Below are positions 1 through 11,568 of a DNA stretch of 64,000 nt, piece after piece; position 1 is the first letter of the stretch, and the number at the start of each line of letters is the position of its first letter. Origin of the DNA: Neostapfia colusana (Eukaryota; Streptophyta; Magnoliopsida; Poales; Poaceae); NCBI GenBank assembly GCA_030760725.1, contig JASWHV010000001.1:69895683-69959682 (forward strand), in the 5' to 3' direction. A program made the position numbers and the translations under genes. The notes below the pieces were generated by a model. The model was given only the letters and a program-made list of their open reading frames with translations, was not told where the DNA came from and did not search any database.

Positions 1-659
1 GGAGTACTAGAACGCCAAGCGGGTGTTAAAGGCTGTCTTTGGCCACGCGGACTCCGACTCCGGTACCGACAACGAGCGTCGCAAGACGCTCCATGTGATG
101 TATGGGGGTTTCTAAGACATCATGTCCCGGCGTGCTGTCAAGACTCTGCGTCAAGCGGTGGCTGCGGCTGCACCTGCCCCGGGCCGGTACCTAACCATAG
201 GTGGACGGAGACGCTAATTAGCTTTGACGCCTCCGATTGCCCCAAGAACATGGCGGGAGCCGACAGCTTCAGCTCCTCATCGCCCCCACCATCGCCAACG
301 TCAAGCTCTATCATGTGCTGATCGATGGTGGGGCAGCCCTTAGCGTCATCAACCTTGTAGCTTTCAAGAAGCTACAGATCCCCATGTCCATGCTCACCCC
401 CTCACACCCATTCTCAGGGGTGCGTCAGGACCCTATCTAGCCGTGAGCATCTCCCTCCCGGTGACTTCCAAAATGCCTGAGAACTACCGCACGGAGAGCA
501 TCGTCTTCTACATCACGGAGGTCAGCCTCCCCTTCAACACCATCCTCGGCATGTCGACCCTATATTGGTTCATGGCTGTAGCCCATTACGGCTACCTGGT
601 CTTGAAGATGCAGACGCCTAGTGGCGTCATCAAGATCCGCGGAGACCGCTCCACCGCCG
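1..659 (+). pseudogene. Tat-lineage Ty3 gag/protease remnant (left part of outer host element)
   Basis: This is a broken piece of a Ty3/gypsy polyprotein: the end of gag and the retropepsin. The frame from about 237 reads NMAGADS-like gag/PR linker and then VLIDGGAALSVI, where DGG replaces the usual DTG/DSG of the protease active site, as is common in this lineage. The frame from about 443 carries NTILGMSTLYWFMAVAHYGY, the second conserved protease block. Stops and indels (for example TAG at 438-440) separate the frames. It ends with VIKIRGDRSTAV, and the same sentence resumes at 17574 as LALEKLQALAVAQEA, which proves that the intervening 17 kb is an insertion. The lineage call rests on recall of Tat-type grass polyproteins. 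Not functional. Confidence 0.85.
655..659. repeat. Target site duplication CGCCG, left copy (element A)
   Basis: CGCCG directly precedes the TGTGACGCC end of element A and is repeated exactly at 17569-17573 after the other LTR ends in TGTTACA. Five bases is the usual Ty3 duplication length. Confidence 0.93.
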
Positions 660-935
660 TGTGACGCCCGGTCCCGTAAAACACGGAACCCAGCTGATGC
701 ATATGTGTGTCCAGGATGTTCATCACACATACACGTGTAATCCACAAACTGAATTCAGAATATAACCACGAATAATAGGGTTTAAGTACTTTATTACATC
801 AATCTCTAACTTATTCTTGCAGCGGAAGTCTCTATCTTACTCTAGCAGCGGAAGTCTCTAAATGATATCGGAAGCAACTAAACAGCAACGGCTCCATCTC
901 CAACTCCACAGGCAAATTGACGGTAGTTCGCACGC

Positions 936-970
936 CTAATACTCCACATGATCTTCGAAGTACTCTTCTC
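936..970 (-). other. LTR block Y (putative last coding exon), element A 3' LTR
   Basis: After the acceptor GCAACAG, the reading GEEYFEDHVEY then stop lies in element sense. It joins in frame to block X at 2208-2291 across a 1237-bp spacer. The 5' LTR copy is at 14444-14478. It resembles GEEYPADSEY of the C1 LTR. Coding function is inferred. Confidence 0.5.
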
Positions 971-1462
971 CTGTTGCTGATGTTTGTATGATAATTCAAG
1001 GGTGAGTACATGTCGTACTCAGAAAGTGCGGGAAAAGTATGACATGTAGCTTACAAGGTAGGGAATAAAAAAAGCTCATTGCAGAAAGCAAAGTTTATTT
1101 CACAAACATGATAAAAACAATAACTATCTTTAAGTGATTTTAATCCCAACATATATTTAAGTAAAACAGCAACATACCTCCTTCATGATTCACCACTTTT
1201 CATGTCTCAACCAACCATTAATCTTTCTCAACTTTATCTCATTCTCATGATAACCATCTCATGTTCATATCCATCTCATAACCATATAACCGAACCAAAA
1301 CTCATTGTCATGTCTTAACAGTCCCGAAACCAATCTCATTACCAAGACTCAACAGTCCAGAAACCAATCCCAAGACCATACTATAACCATATCAATAACC
1401 ATCCCGATAATCATCCAACCTAATCATGTGAGTTGGCTAGTCTCTTGTGACCGTAAGCACGG

Positions 1463-1474
1463 CTATCATGATAG
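1463..1474. repeat. Palindrome CTATCATGATAG shared with element D LTR
   Basis: A perfect 12-bp palindrome inside the X-Y spacer of A, followed in element sense by CCGTGCTTACGG. Element D has CTGTCATGACAG plus CCGTGCTCACGG at the same relative place (46728-46751). The 5' LTR copy is at 14973-14984. Confidence 0.6.
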
Positions 1475-2207
1475 TTTTACACTATTAAGAGGTGGCACCA
1501 CTTTACCCACAAGTTTGTGATTTCGTCACCCGTCGGCGACTACAAAACCTCCATTATACCAGTACACAACCGTCGATGTATGGCCAAGAGATCACAAAAT
1601 AGCCTTTACAAAGGGACTACTAGATGTATGGACTCACTAAGGTTTCACCAGCAGGCTCGAATCACCATTCTCCCACCTATGGGACCCCTCTTGGGCCATG
1701 CAGTTCCCAGGGCAGTCCTCTCTCGACTCCCATTCCCCGCGCCTTCCACGGTCCATAACAATCTAGCAACTTATCTAATTAGTAAGCTAAGCCACACCCA
1801 TATTTGGCCTTGTTGTGGCACTGTTTTCCTGGCATGTGCTGGCATGGACCGGTCCTTAGATCTACGGCAAGTAAACCACCATCTCATTCTACCACATCCT
1901 CAAACCAAGCTTGCCTTGATCTCACCCGATTCATGTTCATTATTATCATCAAGTTCTTATTATCATTATTCATATGAGTGCAGTAGCTAGACAAGTTCTA
2001 TCTTGGCTTCCCATAACCCATAAGCTAAGCGAAGCGAAAAGCAAAACGACCATACCCGACTCATCAACATCCCCGGCGACAATGATGGTTAACAAAACTA
2101 GTAAACTCCTATAAAAGGGTTTACCATCAAGTTGACTCAAGCATACACAGTTTCGCAAACAAAACAGTTTTCAAAACATGGGATCAATATGGTCAAGGGG
2201 CACTTGC

Positions 2208-2291
2208 CTTGTTCCTGTTGCTTTTGTTGCTCTTGCATCTCGATGTCTTGGTACTGTAGTCCTTCGTAGGTAGCTCCCTGAGCTTGTCCTT
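2208..2291 (-). other. LTR block X (putative internal coding exon), element A 3' LTR
   Basis: An 84-nt block between GAGTAG| and the strong GC-type donor AAG|GCAAGT. It is open throughout, rich in Gln and Glu, and ends QEQQKQQEQ. It is entered and left in phase 1, so splicing to 936-970 gives ...QEQGEEYFEDHVEY. The 5' LTR copy at 15718-15801 carries one in-frame TAG. The presence of an open copy suggests that the intact state is the original one. Confidence 0.5.
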
Positions 2292-2802
2292 CTACTCACG
2301 ATCATGCACATACAAGATTCACAGCAATCAATCATCATGCACATACTTTACTCAAGATGCAATGGTGCAAATCCTGTGATGCTATTTTATTAGACCAGTT
2401 TGTACGTATTCTTGCATGTTTTAATGGCTTTGCATGGGGTTTTACGATGAACAAGGGTGTAGGGATCAAGTGTGGACGTGGTAATGATCTTGACTCAAGA
2501 TCTAGATCAATTCCACCGTCAAAAACCGATCAACACGTAATCTGTCCACATGAAAAGGCTTCTGTTCGAAGAAAAACAGATGCGAAGAAAACCGCGATGA
2601 TGTCGTAAGGTGGTAACAAATACCTACCTCGCTTCTCTTATGATCGTCGGCTCTTTTCCGGCAACGGCTCGTCGGCGGTGCTCACCGGCGACTGAACTCC
2701 GACAAGGGGTGGAACTCGGCGAGTTGGGGGCTAGGGCCTCCAAGTCGTCGACTCGGGAAGATAGAAAATAGGTACATGGTTACGGCCAGGGGTTTTGGGT
2801 TT

Positions 2803-2810
2803 TATTTATA
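2803..2810 (-). promoter_or_regulatory. TATA box in A 3' LTR (TATAAATA)
   Basis: TATAAATA in element sense, shortly downstream of the G-box array. The same motif is at 16326-16333 in the 5' LTR, which is the copy that would drive transcription. Confidence 0.6.
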
Positions 2811-3007
2811 AGGGGTGAAAGAAGAGTCCTACTCCGATTGGATTTCAAATAAGAGTCCTATTCAATTTGTTTTGGATCTTAACAACTTATCTCCAATTTA
2901 TTTGGTGCGTAGCAACGTGGAAGTCGTGTCGGTTTCCTCAGTACCGGGTATTTCCGCACGCACAGGACAAAAACCGCATAAGGATCTCGTTACCTCTGCA
3001 GGGTGAG

Positions 3008-3800
3008 CTCCGAAGGCACCACGTGTCCAGCGGGGGCCGGGCCTCCCTTTTCCTCAGGGGCGAGCTCCGGCTGTGCCGCGTGTCTGGCGGACAGGACCTC
3101 CCTCTCCCTTAGAGGCAAGCTCCGCGTGCGCCACGTATCTGGCGCGCGGGATCTCCCCTTTCTACAGAGTCAAGCTCTGGGGCGCCACATGTCAGTGCCA
3201 GACCTCCCCTCTCCTCGGAGGTGGGCTCCGAGAATGCCACGTGTCCAGCAGCCCAGACTTTCTTTCTCCTCGGAGACGAGCTCCGAGGTCGACACGTGTC
3301 CATCTGTTTCGGACCTCCCTTCTCCTCGGAGGTGAGCTCCGAGAATGCCACGTGCCCAGCGGGGCGGACCTCTCATAGGCGAGCTCCGAGAGCGACACGT
3401 GTCCAACAGCGTCAGACCTGACGGAGGCGAGCTCCGAGGGTGACACGTGTCCCGTGGGGTCGGACCTCTCGGAGGCGAGCTCCGAGAGCGACATGTGTCC
3501 CGTGGGGCGGACCTCATCCCTTCCACAGGGGTGAGTTCCGAAGTCGACACGTGTGCCGCAGGGTCGGACCTCTCGGAGGCGAGCTCCGAGAGAGACACGT
3601 GTCCCGTGGGGCTGAGCCTCGCTTCTTCCACAAATACTAGCTCCGAAGGCAACACGTGTCCAGTTGGGTCGGACCTCGCCCCTTCTCCTGAGACGAGCTC
3701 CGAGCCTGCCACATGGCCAGCAGTGCCGGACCTCACCCCCTCCGCAGGGATGAGCTCCGAAGGCGCCACGTGGCCAGCGGCCGTGGGAAGTGTCGACGAC
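3008..3800 (-). repeat. G-box tandem array in A 3' LTR
   Basis: About fifteen imperfect units of roughly 47-59 bp, each built from GAGCTCCGA, a CACGTG-like core (often ACACGTGTCC) and a GGACCTC tail. CACGTG is the plant G-box/ABRE core bound by bZIP and bHLH factors (known). The array sits upstream of the TATA box in element sense. Confidence 0.8.
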
Positions 3801-3930
3801 GCTCCTCAGTGAATTGGAATTGACTCTTTTCACTTACCTTTGTCCCATTTTTATGATTCTTTCCCATTTCTATTTCTTTTATAATGTTTGTCTATATGCA
3901 ATGCATGAATATGAAATTGAGGGTGTTACA

Positions 3931-3948
3931 AACCTACCCTCCTTAAAC
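3931..3948 (-). other. Element A polypurine tract
   Basis: On the minus strand TTTAAGGAGGGTAGG lies next to the TGTAACACCC start of the 3' LTR. This is where plus-strand DNA synthesis would be primed, and it fixes the element's orientation. Confidence 0.8.
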
Positions 3949-4018
3949 TGAATCTCGCCCTCGAGATTCGATAGAGTAGAGAATAGGTGAGGGAATTCTA
4001 CCTTGAGGTCTTCCTCAC
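3949..4018 (-). pseudogene. Element A integrase extreme C-terminus (distal fragment)
   Basis: The minus strand reads EEDLKVEFPHLFSTLSN, the last residues of a chromodomain-type Ty3 integrase, ending beside the polypurine tract. It is cut from the rest of the domain (11569-11820) by element B. Together the two pieces read ...TWERE / EDLKVEF.... Not functional. Confidence 0.85.
4014..4018. repeat. Target site duplication CTCAC, left copy (element B)
   Basis: CTCAC precedes the TGATGTGG end of element B and is repeated at 11564-11568 after CCTATCA. Confidence 0.92.
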
Positions 4019-4937
4019 TGATGTGGACATCACTCCTGCAGATATACACAACACTCACATGGTAGACATGCAAGGTCCAATTACTAGAGCTCGAGCACAA
4101 CAATTGAATTTAGAGGTGAGCTCGTTCCTGAACAATTCTTTATATGTGAATTTTGAGAGTATGTTGCTACCTAATGGATTAATTATGATTAGGAACCATG
4201 GAGAGGACATGGAGATACATGGAGAGGGGTTTGGAGGCGTGGAGGACCAGAAAATACGCCAACAAGAAGTTAGAGACCGAGCCCAACTCAAACTCGAGTC
4301 CAACTCGGGCCCAGGAGCAGTCCATCTTAAAATGGATGCACAGGAGGCATACGTACTCCGTTTTTGACGTTCTACATATACACGGAAAGCTGAGAGGATA
4401 AACTTTCCAATGGAACTGGCCGCACATCAAAATTCCATCTGAGTCAACGGGAAACTTCAAAACAATATAAAGTTTAGAGTCTGTCAGGGTGTTGCATCAC
4501 CTAGTTGGGCCATTGGGCCTTGTATTGAGTCCAAGTCCATTATGTACGTGTCTTAGGATTAGGTCACGACCCCAGCACCCCCCCTGGTCATCCTCCACCT
4601 CCTTTATACCCCTAGCCGCCGTCACAAACAGCTGGGTTTTGCTTAGTTATAATCTGTCAATTAACAGTGTCACCGATCATCGGTTGTGAGACCCCAAATT
4701 CGTGATCAATTCAGTTTTGATTGCAACTTCTCTGTTCTTGCTTGTGTTCTTGATTGCGCTTGCAGGAATAAGCCTTCGTGGCAAGATCATTCGTGTGACA
4801 CGGGTGATAACCAACGGAGCAGTGGTGTAGTGATTGCGGGGTTTCGTTCGTTCGGAGCCTTGGATCATCAACGTCGAGATCTCCACCCAATCAAGTTTAC
4901 CCTACATCTCGGAAGATCGGGACTCATCCTCCTATCA
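4019..4937 (+). repeat. Element B 5' LTR (919 bp)
   Basis: Starts TGATGTGG and ends CTCCTATCA. It matches 10646-11563. A weak TATA-like CTTTATACC lies at 4601-4609. Its 5' third is homologous to the last part of the pol frame in the 3' LTR and so carries coding-like sequence as a by-product. Confidence 0.93.
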
Positions 4938-4938
4938 C

Positions 4939-4950
4939 TTGGTATCAGAT
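4939..4950 (+). other. Element B primer binding site
   Basis: TTGGTATCAGAT begins two bases after the LTR and matches the tRNA-iMet complement TGGTATCAGAGC at its first ten bases. Confidence 0.75.
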
Positions 4951-6034
4951 TTCCAGGTTCACCATGAGGTATACTTGTGTGCCCTTTAGATTTATTTTGT
5001 TTCCGTCCTATCGTCCACAAAAAGCCACAAAAAAATTTAGTTTCCCTGACCTACAACCCCCGCTCAACCTTTTGCACAATTTAGTTTCGGAGTCCGTAGT
5101 TCTGAGTTCGTGTCCTAGGTTGAGTCTGGTTACTGGTTTAGATTTGTTTTGGTTCAGTTTTGTTTCTTCCATCCGCTGCCATCTATAAAAAACCAATCTA
5201 TAAAAAAATTCCATCCACCGATTCGTTTCTGTTGCAGTTTCCACCACCACCAAAACTTGATTCGGGGTATCCTCCTTTAAAACGGGCATAACTTTTGCAC
5301 GTAACTCCGATTGAGGCGCATTTTTTTCCCAGAAAGGTCTCGAAAAAGTCCTCATACGGCGTTTTCAAAAAAATTAAAAAAAATTAAGAAGGCCCTCGTT
5401 TCGAACTCCGAAGTTCCAGCACCAGTTTTTTTCCAATCGCTCCTGAAGTTGTGCCGATCTCATCTTTCATCGGTTTGAGCTAATACTTGGTGTTGTTTCT
5501 ATTCTTGTGCCCCTGGTTGAGAAAAAAATATCAAAAAAATAAAGAGAAAAAAAGATTTTGATTTCTACTAGTGCTTCAAGACAAAAACAGGAGGCTAAGG
5601 GGTTTTCTAGTTGTGCTATTTGTGTGTGAGTGCTGGATACTTGCTGATATTATCCTTGTTGTTCATCATCATTCATCCTTGTCCTTGCTTGTTGCCACAA
5701 CTGTTCTAATACATTCTTAGGCCAACAACTAGGTGAAATTCTTTGGACACTTATTCAGTATTGCTATCTATTACTAACTTGTGTGCCACATACATATACT
5801 ACATTTGAGCCTTCCAAGCTCCACCTTCTCTCGAGCAGAACAGGTAACATTTGCAATCACACCCACTCTCTGCTTGCTTCACACCGGTCACCGTTGGCCA
5901 CCTGCAGTGCTGGTAAGAAACTTGTAAGAGCGGGGTAAGACGCATCTTACTGATCGATTTTCCACCCACTTCGAAGAGCGTAGCAATAGGGTTCTTCACG
6001 ATCTTTTTGTCTTCGTTTATGTTTTGTACTAACA
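4951..6034 (+). other. Element B untranslated leader
   Basis: About 1.1 kb between the primer site and the gag ATG. It is T-rich, with no frame I can assign. It may hold packaging and splice signals, but none is clear. Confidence 0.6.
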
Positions 6035-7590
6035 ATGACAGGAAAGAAGCCTATGGATAAGACCTCTGGTTCTACACCTCCGGATGATAATGAGTGTGTG
6101 TCTCATATGGAACTAAAGGACATGATGCGGGCAATGACCGAAGCTATCAACAATTACCAGACCACTACAACAGCCACCTTTCAGAGGCTCCATACAAGTG
6201 TTGCTGGTCTGACCACACGGTTGGACGAGATGGAGACTCGTCTTCCCCAACAAGCTACACCCTTTATCATCCTTGATGGTGATGCACATGCTCACTACGA
6301 CACAGAGGATGACTTCAATAACGATGATGTTGATGCACAGCAGCGCCGTCGCCCTCAACGAAATCGTCAAGGTATGGGAGGTAGACCTCGTCGTCATGCT
6401 CCTGAACAAGATAATGATCCTTATGCTAAGATTAAGTTTTCTATTCCAACATTTTATGGATCTTATGATGCTGAGACTTACTTGGATTGGGAGATGACGG
6501 TAGAACAAAAATTTAGCTCTCATCTTGTTCCTGAGCGACATAGAGTTAGACAAGCCACTAGTAAGTTTAAAGATTTTGCTATAATTTGGTGGAATGAACT
6601 TGTCAATACACGTAATGCACCACAGACATGGGCTGCGTTAAAAGAAGAGATGCGCGATAGGTTTGTTCCTCCTTCATATAGACGTGATCTTCTTAAGAAA
6701 TTGCAACGCTTTGATCAGGGTGACATGACTGTCCAAGAGTACTACCAAGAGTTGCAGAAAGGTATGCTTCGTTGTGGGGTAGTTGAGGATCAGGAAGACC
6801 AAATTGTTAGGCTTTATGGGGGCTTGCGGCATGAGATCCAGGACATAGTTGACTACAAGGAATATCATTCTATTCAACGTTTATTTCAACTTGCTATGTT
6901 AGCAGAAAAAGAAGTGCAGGGTCGCCAACAGCAGCGGGAACAACACCTTCATGCCACGACAATTTCCGGTGCCATCCAAAGCAGCGCCCTCCTCGAGCGT
7001 ACGTGCTTCTACACCACCCTCCACGGGTGTTGTATGCAGCAGCATCGCACCTTCTACATCACGGGGACAAGATAACAGCAAGTCCCAGATGCCTCCAGGT
7101 GTTGCAGCAAAGGCGGCTGCACCCAACACTTCGTCAAGTCGCAGCTCCGACATCAAGTGCCACCGCTGCCAGGGACCTGGCCATATGCAACGAGATTGCC
7201 CCAACAAACGGGCGATCATTGCCACTGCTTATGGTGGGTATGTTAGTGCTTCTGATATTGAAGATGAGAATATTATTGTAACTAACATTTCAGGTTCGGA
7301 TGATGGTGCTGAGGAGGTTCTTGGTACATCTGCGACAAACAACTATAGGACTTTGATTGTGCAGCGAGCTTTGAGTGCCATAGTTCGAGAGGACGACAAC
7401 CGCCAACGTCACAACCTTTTCAACATGTTTCTCGTCGTCAAGGACTGCCGTGTACATACCATCATTGATGGTGGTAGCTGCAACAATTTGGTGAATGTTG
7501 AGGTGGTCAAGAAGCTTGGCTTGACCACACGGGAGCATCCCCACCCTATCACATTCAATGGTTTAACAAAAATGGTAAGGTTAAGGTAAC
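6035..7590 (+). pseudogene. Element B gag and start of protease (frameshifted)
   Basis: The ATG at 6035 opens a 346-codon frame. It has a coiled-coil-like N-terminal part and the Retrotrans_gag core (YLDWEMTVEQKF, about residues 150-290). At about 6950 an indel moves the reading to the frame beginning PRQFPVPSKAAPSSS. That frame carries one zinc knuckle, CHRCQGPGHMQRDC (CX2CX4HX4C), which binds RNA in the particle. It then enters the protease with HTIIDGGSCNNLV (IDGG in place of DTG). A second indel at about 7563 ends the frame and the protease continues one frame over. The gag product would coat the RNA genome in the cytoplasm; this copy cannot make it whole. Confidence 0.88.
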
Positions 7591-9327
7591 ACAAACAGCA
7601 AGGATACATTTTTCCATTGGTTCTTATCATGATTTTGCTGATTTTGATGTGGTACCTATGGATGCTTGTTCTCTTTTGTTGGGACGTCCTTGGGAGTTTG
7701 ATACTGATGCTATTCACCATGGTCAATCTAATAAGTACACTCTCATGCATAAGGGCAAGAAAATTGTGTTCCTTCCTATGAGTCCCACTGAAATTGTACA
7801 ATTTGAGCAGGAGAAAAAGAATAATGCTAAGCAAAAGGGTGTTTTCAATTCTGAAATTCAGCAACCTATTAAGTTGAAAAATCCTATTTTGCTTGCAACT
7901 AAATCTGATCTTGATGATTTATATGCTTCTAATGGAACTTGCTATGCTTTAGTGTGCAAACATGCTTTATATTCCATTGAGGATACATCCATTGTCTTGC
8001 CACCTGCTGTTGCTAACCTTTTGCAGGAATATATGAATGTTTTTCCATCAGAGATACCCCCTCGATTACCACCTGTGCGAGGCATTGAGCACAAGATTGA
8101 TTTGGTTCCAGGGGCGAGCTTGCCAAACCGTGCTGCCTACAGGACCAACCCCGGCGAGACTAAGGAAATTCAGCGACAAGTCCAAGATCTTCTGGACCGC
8201 GGGTACATTCGTGAGAGTCTTAGTCCTTGTTCTGTTCCTGTTCTTTTGGTTCTAAAAAAAGATGACACTTGGCGCATGTGTGTTGATTGTAGAGCCATCA
8301 ATAACATTACCATTCGTTATCGCTATCCTATTCCTAGATTGGATGACATGCTTGATGAGTTGAGTGGTTCTGTTATTTTCTCCAAGATTGATTTGCGTAG
8401 TGGGTATCATCCGATTCGTATGGCTTTAGGTGATGAATGGAAAACTGCTTTTAAAACTAAATTCGGACTTTATGAATGGTTAGTCATGCCATTTGGTTTA
8501 ACTAATGTGCCCAACACTTTCATGAGGTTGATGAATGAGGTTTTACGTGCTTTCATTGGTAAATTTGTGGTGGTTTACTTTGATGATATCCTTATTTACA
8601 GCAAGTCATATGATGAGCATCTTCAACATTTGCGTGTTGTTTTTAATGTCTTGCGTGATGCACGTTTATATGGTAACCTTGAGAAGTGCACCTTTTGCAC
8701 CGATCGTGTGTCTTTTCTTGGGTATGTTGTTACTTCGCAGGGCATTGAGGTGGACAAGGCAAATATTGTTGCCATCACGAGCTGGCCACTTCCGACTACG
8801 GTCACACAGGTTCGGAGTTTTCTTGGTCTCGCAGGTTTCTACCGGCGTTTCGTGCGGGATTTCAGCACCATTGCGGCACCTCTCCACGAGTTGACAAAGC
8901 ATGGAGTGCCGTTTCAATGGGGACCAACACAACAACAAGCTTTTGATGTTCTCAAGTCGAAGCTCACACAAGCACCATTGCTGCAACTTCCTGATTTTGA
9001 GAAGACCTTCGAGCTTGAATGTGATGCGAGCGGCATTGGCATTGGAGGAGTGCTAATTCAAGGAGGTAAACCTGTTGCCTTCTTTAGTGAAAAATTGCAT
9101 GGGCCTTCGCTGAATTATTCTACATATGACAAAGAACTTTATGCTTTGGTGCGTGTCTTGCAAACTTTGTAACATTACCTATGGTCTAAAGAATTTGTCG
9201 TACATTCAGATCATAAGTCTTTGAAGTATCTTAAAGGACAAGCTAATCTGAACAAACGTCATGCTAAATGGATTGAGGTCATAGAATCATTTCCTTACAT
9301 CATTAAACATAAGAAAGGGAAAGACAT
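7564..9327 (+). pseudogene. Element B protease end, reverse transcriptase and RNase H
   Basis: The frame resumes after the indel near 7563 with DVVPMDACSLLLGRPW, the second protease block. RT follows: a polymerase core with SKIDLRSGYHPI and the catalytic YFDDILIYS at about 8577. RNase H begins with FELECDASGIGIGGVL. A stop at 9170-9172 falls where relatives read TWQHYLW, and the same frame continues to about 9325. There a one-base loss in KGKDNVIADAL shifts it again. RT and RNase H together would copy the RNA into DNA. The domains look complete in content but the frame is broken. Confidence 0.9.
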
Positions 9328-10979
9328 GTGATTGCCGATGCTTTATCTAGATGTTATACCATACTATCCCAACTTTCTCATAAAATCTTTGGTTTGGAAA
9401 CTATAAAGTGGTTATATGCTACTGATTTGGACTTCAAAGATGCCTTTGAAAATTGTAGAGAGGGAAGAACGTGGCAAAAATTCCTGCTGCGTGAAGGCCT
9501 TCTCTACCGTGCTAACAAGCTGTGTGTTCCAGCTAGCTCCGTTCGTCTTTTGTTGTTGCAGGAAGCGCATGGAGGTGGTTTGATGGGACATTTTGGTGTT
9601 AAAAAGACAGAGGATATGATGGCCGCTCACTTCTCTTGGCCACGAATGAGGCGTGATGTGGAGCGCTACGTTTTACGTTGCACGACATGCAACAAAGCTA
9701 AGTCTCGACTTAACCCACATGGTCTTTATATGCCTCTTCCGGTTCCTAGTGCACCTTGGGAGGATATTTCTATTGACTTTGTTTTAGGATTGCCTAGAAC
9801 AAAGAGGGGGAGGGATAGTGTCTTTGTGGTTGTTGATCGTTTCTCTAAAATGGCTCATTTTATAACCTGCCACAAGACCGATAATGCTTCACATGTTGCT
9901 GATTTGTTCTTTAATGAGGTTGTGCGTTTGCATGGTGTTCCCAATACTATTGTTTCTGATAGGGATGCTAAGTTTTTGAGTCACTTTTGGAGAACTTTAT
10001 GGTATAAATTGGGAACAAAGTTGCTGTTTTCTACTACTTGTCATCCACAAACTGATGGGAAAACGGAGGAAGTTAATCGTACCTTATCTACTATGTTGCG
10101 AGCTGTTTTAAAAGACAATTTGAGGTTGTGAGAGGAGTGTTTGCCACATATTGAGTTTGCTTATAACAGGTCTATTCACTCCACAACCAAGTTAAGTCCG
10201 TTTATGGTAGTCTATGGTTTCAATCCTCGTGCTCCAATTGATTTGCTACCTTTACCACATACTGAAATTGTGAACTTAGATGCTACACAACGTTCTGAAT
10301 TTATTCTTAAGTTGCATGAAACTACTAAGTTACAAATTGAAAAAATGAATGAAAAGTATCACATTGCTGCTAGTAAAGGTAGGAAGGAGGTAAAATTGGA
10401 ACCCAGTGATTTGGTGTGGGTTTATTTGAGAAAAGATAGGTTCCCGGATTTGAGAAAGTCCAAACTCATGCCACGTGCTGCTGGACCTTTTAAGGTTCTT
10501 GAGAAGATAAATGACAATGCATATAAAGTTGAGTTGCCTCCCGAGTTTGGGGTTAGTCCCACATTTAACATTTCAGATTTGAAGCATACTTGGGAGAAGA
10601 AGATGAGCTTGAGTCGAGGACGACTCCAATGCAAGAGGGGGAGGATGATGTGGACATCACTCCTGCAGATATACACAACACTCACATGGTAGACATGCAA
10701 GGTCCAATTACAAGAGCTCGAGCACGACAATTGAATTTAGAGGTGAGCTCGTTCTTGAACAATTCTTTATATGTGAATTTTGAGAGTATGTCGCTACCTA
10801 ATGGATTAATTATGATTAGAAACCGTGGAGAGGACATGGAGATACATGGAGAGGGGTTTGGAGGCGTGGAGGATCAGAAAATACGCCAACAAGAAGTTAG
10901 AGACCGAGCCCAACTCAAACTCGAGTCCAACTCGGGCCCAGGAGCAGTCCACCTTAAAATTGATGCACAGGAGGCATAC
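9328..10979 (+). pseudogene. Element B integrase with C-terminal extension into the LTR
   Basis: The integrase has the HHCC zinc region (H...H then CTTCNKAK), the catalytic core (DFVLGLP, VSDRDAKF, TDGKTEEVNR) and a C-terminal domain. TGA at 10129-10131 replaces an expected Trp codon. A one-base loss near 10580 shifts the last part into the frame that reads MQEGEDDVDITPADIHN and then GPITRARARQLNLEVSSFL. This tail is encoded across the polypurine tract and the first 334 nt of the 3' LTR. In CRM elements this tail is called the CR motif and has been linked to centromere targeting (known). Equivalence here is inferred. Confidence 0.85.
10631..10645 (+). other. Element B polypurine tract, inside the pol frame
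   Basis: GCAAGAGGGGGAGGA lies directly before the 3' LTR start TGATGTGG and encodes part of MQEGEDD in the pol frame. Confidence 0.85.
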
Positions 10980-11563
10980 TGACCCCGTTTTTGACGTTCT
11001 ACATGTGCACAGAAAGCTGAGAGGATAAAATTTCCAATGGAACTGGTCCCACGTCAAAATTCCCTCGGAGTCGACACGAAACTTCGAAACAATATAAAGT
11101 TTAGAGTCTGTCAGGGTGTTGCATCACCTAGTTGGGCCATTGGGCCTTGTATCGAGTCCAAGTCCATTATGTACGTGTCTTAGGGTTAGGTCACGACCCC
11201 AGCACCCCCCTGGTCGTCCTCCACCTCCTTTATACCCCTAGCCACCATCACAAACAGCTGGGTTTTGCTTAGTTACAATCTGTCATTGAACAGTGTCACC
11301 GATCATCGGTTGTGAGACCCCAAATTCGTGATCAATTCAGTTTTGATTGCAACTTTTCTGTTCTTGCTTGTGTTCTTGATTGCGCTTGCAGGGATAAGCC
11401 TTCGTGGCGAGGTCATTTGTGTGACACGGGTGATAACCAACGGAGCAGTGGTGTAGTGATTGCGGGGTTTCGTTCGTTCGGAGCCTTGGATCATCAACGT
11501 CGAGATCTCCACCCAATCAAGTTTACCCTACCTCTCGGAAGATCGGGACTCATCCTCCTATCA
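10646..11563 (+). repeat. Element B 3' LTR (918 bp)
   Basis: Matches 4019-4937 from TGATGTGG to CTATCA. Its first 334 nt continue the integrase frame to a TGA at 10980-10982. Confidence 0.93.
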
Positions 11564-11568
11564 CTCAC
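11564..11568. repeat. Target site duplication CTCAC, right copy (element B)
   Basis: Exact repeat of 4014-4018; element A sequence resumes immediately after it. Confidence 0.92.

Larger units (their letters stand above)
660..3930 (-). repeat. Element A 3' LTR (3271 bp)
   Basis: In plus orientation it starts TGTGACGCCC and ends GGGTGTTACA. It matches 14168-17568 throughout. In element sense (right to left) it holds the G-box tandem array (3008-3800), a TATA box (2803-2810), a leader, block X, a long intron-like spacer and block Y. The array has about two fewer units than the 5' LTR copy. No independent gene is seen; the 199-213 aa minus-strand frames at 3170-3833 are products of the tandem array. 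Confidence 0.93.
4019..11563 (+). mobile_element. Element B: CRM-like Ty3 chromovirus, complete but degenerate
   Basis: A full-length element of about 7.5 kb: 5' LTR, iMet-type primer site, leader, gag, protease, RT, RNase H, integrase, polypurine tract and 3' LTR, flanked by exact CTCAC repeats. Two features point to the centromeric CRM clade: short LTRs (about 0.92 kb) beginning TGATG.GGACATC, and a pol frame that continues through the polypurine tract into the 3' LTR. Both are known of CRM elements. The assignment still needs a tree. At least four frameshifts and two stops disable it. The LTR copies differ by a few per cent by eye. It lies antisense to element A. Confidence 0.9.

Noticed and set aside
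3170..3833. Overlapping 199-213 aa minus-strand frames and several plus-strand frames
   Set aside because: They arise from the G-box tandem array inside an LTR; frames are open on both strands with repeat-like peptides (SELAS, TRVSLGARL) and no family resemblance.
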